Positions 63,901 through 64,000 of a DNA stretch of 64,000 nt are shown piece after piece; position 1 is the first letter of the stretch, and each line of letters opens with the position of its first letter. A program made the position numbers and the translations under genes. Location of the stretch: positions 21,626 to 85,625 of the forward strand of contig CACDOC010000002.1 in the NCBI GenBank assembly GCA_902554355.1, in the 5' to 3' direction. The notes below the pieces were generated by a model that saw nothing but the letters and a program-made list of their open reading frames with translations, was not told where the DNA came from and did no database searches. This DNA comes from an uncultured SAR86 cluster bacterium (lineage in GTDB: Bacteria > Pseudomonadota > Gammaproteobacteria > Magnimaribacterales > Magnimaribacteraceae).

Positions 63901-64000
63901 AGTTGCTTGTTTTAAAGATGTCTTGCCTTCAGTTCCAGCTATAACGGGTACATTTAGCTTGCTAGCTAGTTGCTTCGCTTCAGATTTATTTCCAAAAATC
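60949..64000 (-). CDS. Fused biotin-dependent acyl-CoA carboxylase (BC-BCCP-CT), N-terminus outside window
   Basis: One frame, open to the right window edge (over 1010 codons visible), joins all parts of a biotin carboxylase system. Counting from the track's first Met: the biotin carboxylase part covers residues 1 to ~340 with the glycine-rich ATP-grasp loop AIAGGGGRGMRVV and FIECNARLQVEHTVTEA. The biotin carrier has MEAMKMEHEVL near residue 400. The carboxyltransferase runs from ~460 to 972 with RYATGHRTARENI, GVAGLDC and GGSFKIPLFTVTWPTGEFGGMGLEGAV. It would carboxylate an acyl-CoA (acetyl-, propionyl- or longer) in one polypeptide. Substrate is not readable. The true start lies outside the window. 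Confidence 0.93.
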   Translation of the reverse strand, partial: IFGNKSEAKQLASKLNVPVIAGTEGKTSLKQATDFFKGLKKNSSVVIKAIAGGGGRGMRVVNTQSDLKDAMNRAASEAKSAFDSSDLYVEEYLENYRHIEIQVLGDGKGLATHFHERECSTQRRHQKILEIAPAPGINKGLKEKMLDASVALIQDSKYEGLATVEFLVDYAKEDFRFIECNARLQVEHTVTEAILGLDLVKAQIQIASGKTLKQLKLEQENISEPNGFAIQSRVNMEVIDSEGETKPSGGKFTSFDLPSGPGVRSDSYGYSGYETNPAFDSLIAKVITHSPEDNFKQALKRNYRSLCEFKIEGVPTNLELLKNILTDSKFRNNELHTNFLDQNIKNLLSKGNHADLSDINRSLKKNTPKRGKIEDLDPLAVLDHGKSGGVFVDESENILQLESEELSEGLSSILAPMQGMIVKFEVKKGDEIWKGKPLLIMEAMKMEHEVLSSISGIVKEIKVQPQDTVFEGHSLMTIQLAEVKQKDTKKTKDVDLDWIRPDLKEALERKGASHDANRPEAVKKRYATGHRTARENIEDLCDEGSFVEYGSVVIAAQRRRRAEEDLIKNTTGDGMVCGLGHVNGHLFEESDSRVMAMSYDYMVLAGTQGKMNHAKKDRMFEIAEQNQLPTILFAEGGGGRPGDTDTSGVAGLDCLAFTYFAQLSGLVPVIGITTGRCFAGNAVLLGCCDVIIATEDSNIGIGGPAMIEGGGLGVFTPEEVGPMDVQVPNGVVDFSVKDEKEAVEVAKKYLSYFQGTVKDWKAPDPRKLRFVVPENRLRYYNMREVIEGIADIGSILEIRKDWAPGIITSFIRVEGRPVGVVANNPGHLSGAIDSPGADKGSRFIQLCDAFDIPILSLIDCPGIMVGPESEKTALVRHAARMFVVGANIETPLMSVVIRKAYGLGAQAMAGGSFKIPLFTVTWPTGEFGGMGLEGAVKLGYRKELEAIKDPKKRIEAYEKMVADSYHRGRAVNMASHFELDDVIDPAETRNWIMGALKSLPPRRDRASKKRPNVDTW

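Overview
The window reads as one stretch of chromosome from a free-living, AT-rich, streamlined marine gammaproteobacterium. It is probably SAR86-like; this is inferred from gene content and base composition, since there is no rRNA to test it. Supporting signs are near-complete coding coverage, many genes that overlap by 1-8 nt, gammaproteobacterial gene orders (msbA-lpxK-ycaR-kdsB-murB; trxB facing ftsK-lolA-serS), a TonB receptor, many acyl-CoA and flavin enzymes, and several Fe(II)/2-oxoglutarate oxygenases. No insertion sequence, prophage, CRISPR array or rRNA was seen. One tRNA (Ser-UGA) is present.

Layout. 1-3.9 kb: the end of trmA, then the electron-transfer flavoprotein genes etfBA facing the ETF-quinone oxidoreductase gene. 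3.9-4.25 kb: a gene-free stretch with phased A-tracts, a promoter-like site, no ATG and a strong terminator. It is either a small-RNA locus or a decayed phasin-like gene. 4.25-12 kb: an eight-gene envelope operon running leftward (lolC, lolD, a fused msbA-lpxK, ycaR, kdsB, murB, a LysE-type exporter, DUF1285). 12-17.3 kb: an aldehyde dehydrogenase, a dienoyl-CoA-reductase-type SDR, and a trpS-orphan-MFS operon. 17.4-22 kb: thpR, a LOG gene, a DsbA-like gene, a 2OG oxygenase with heptosyltransferase I, a winged-helix protein and a bacterioferritin-like gene with a possible Fur box. 22-30 kb: tRNA-Ser, enoyl-CoA hydratase with an alkylsulfatase-like lipoprotein, a MATE exporter, tdk facing nupC, a 2OG oxygenase and a PfkB kinase. 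30-33 kb: a large TonB receptor. 33-40.4 kb: serS, lolA, an NPP-type phosphodiesterase and ftsK, facing trxB and an enoyl-CoA hydratase. 40.4-44.3 kb: an acyl-CoA/flavin operon (SDR, sohB, yhdH, a tiny membrane protein, a nitronate monooxygenase). 44.4-45.1 kb: an outer-membrane TorF-type gene behind a near-perfect sigma-54 promoter and an NtrC-type palindrome. 45.2-50.7 kb: acyltransferase, hydrolases, GDPD, an MFS protein, and a second tiny membrane protein with a second nitronate monooxygenase. 50.7-55.5 kb: an operon of two Fe(II)/2OG dioxygenases, a dihydroorotase, an Smr-like protein and a D-aminoacylase-type amidohydrolase. 55.6-64 kb: a metzincin-type protease, an epoxide-hydrolase-like enzyme, HupE/UreJ with a PpiC-type protein, and a fused biotin-dependent carboxylase cut by the window end.

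Together the genes describe an aerobic heterotroph that routes electrons from acyl-CoA oxidation through ETF and ETF-QO to quinone, builds and sorts a Gram-negative envelope, and salvages nucleosides. The points most worth checking are the MsbA-LpxK fusion, the sigma-54/NtrC control of the TorF-type protein, the tiny membrane proteins placed just 5' of both nitronate monooxygenase genes, the non-ATG start of heptosyltransferase I, and the untranslated-looking locus at 4.0-4.24 kb.
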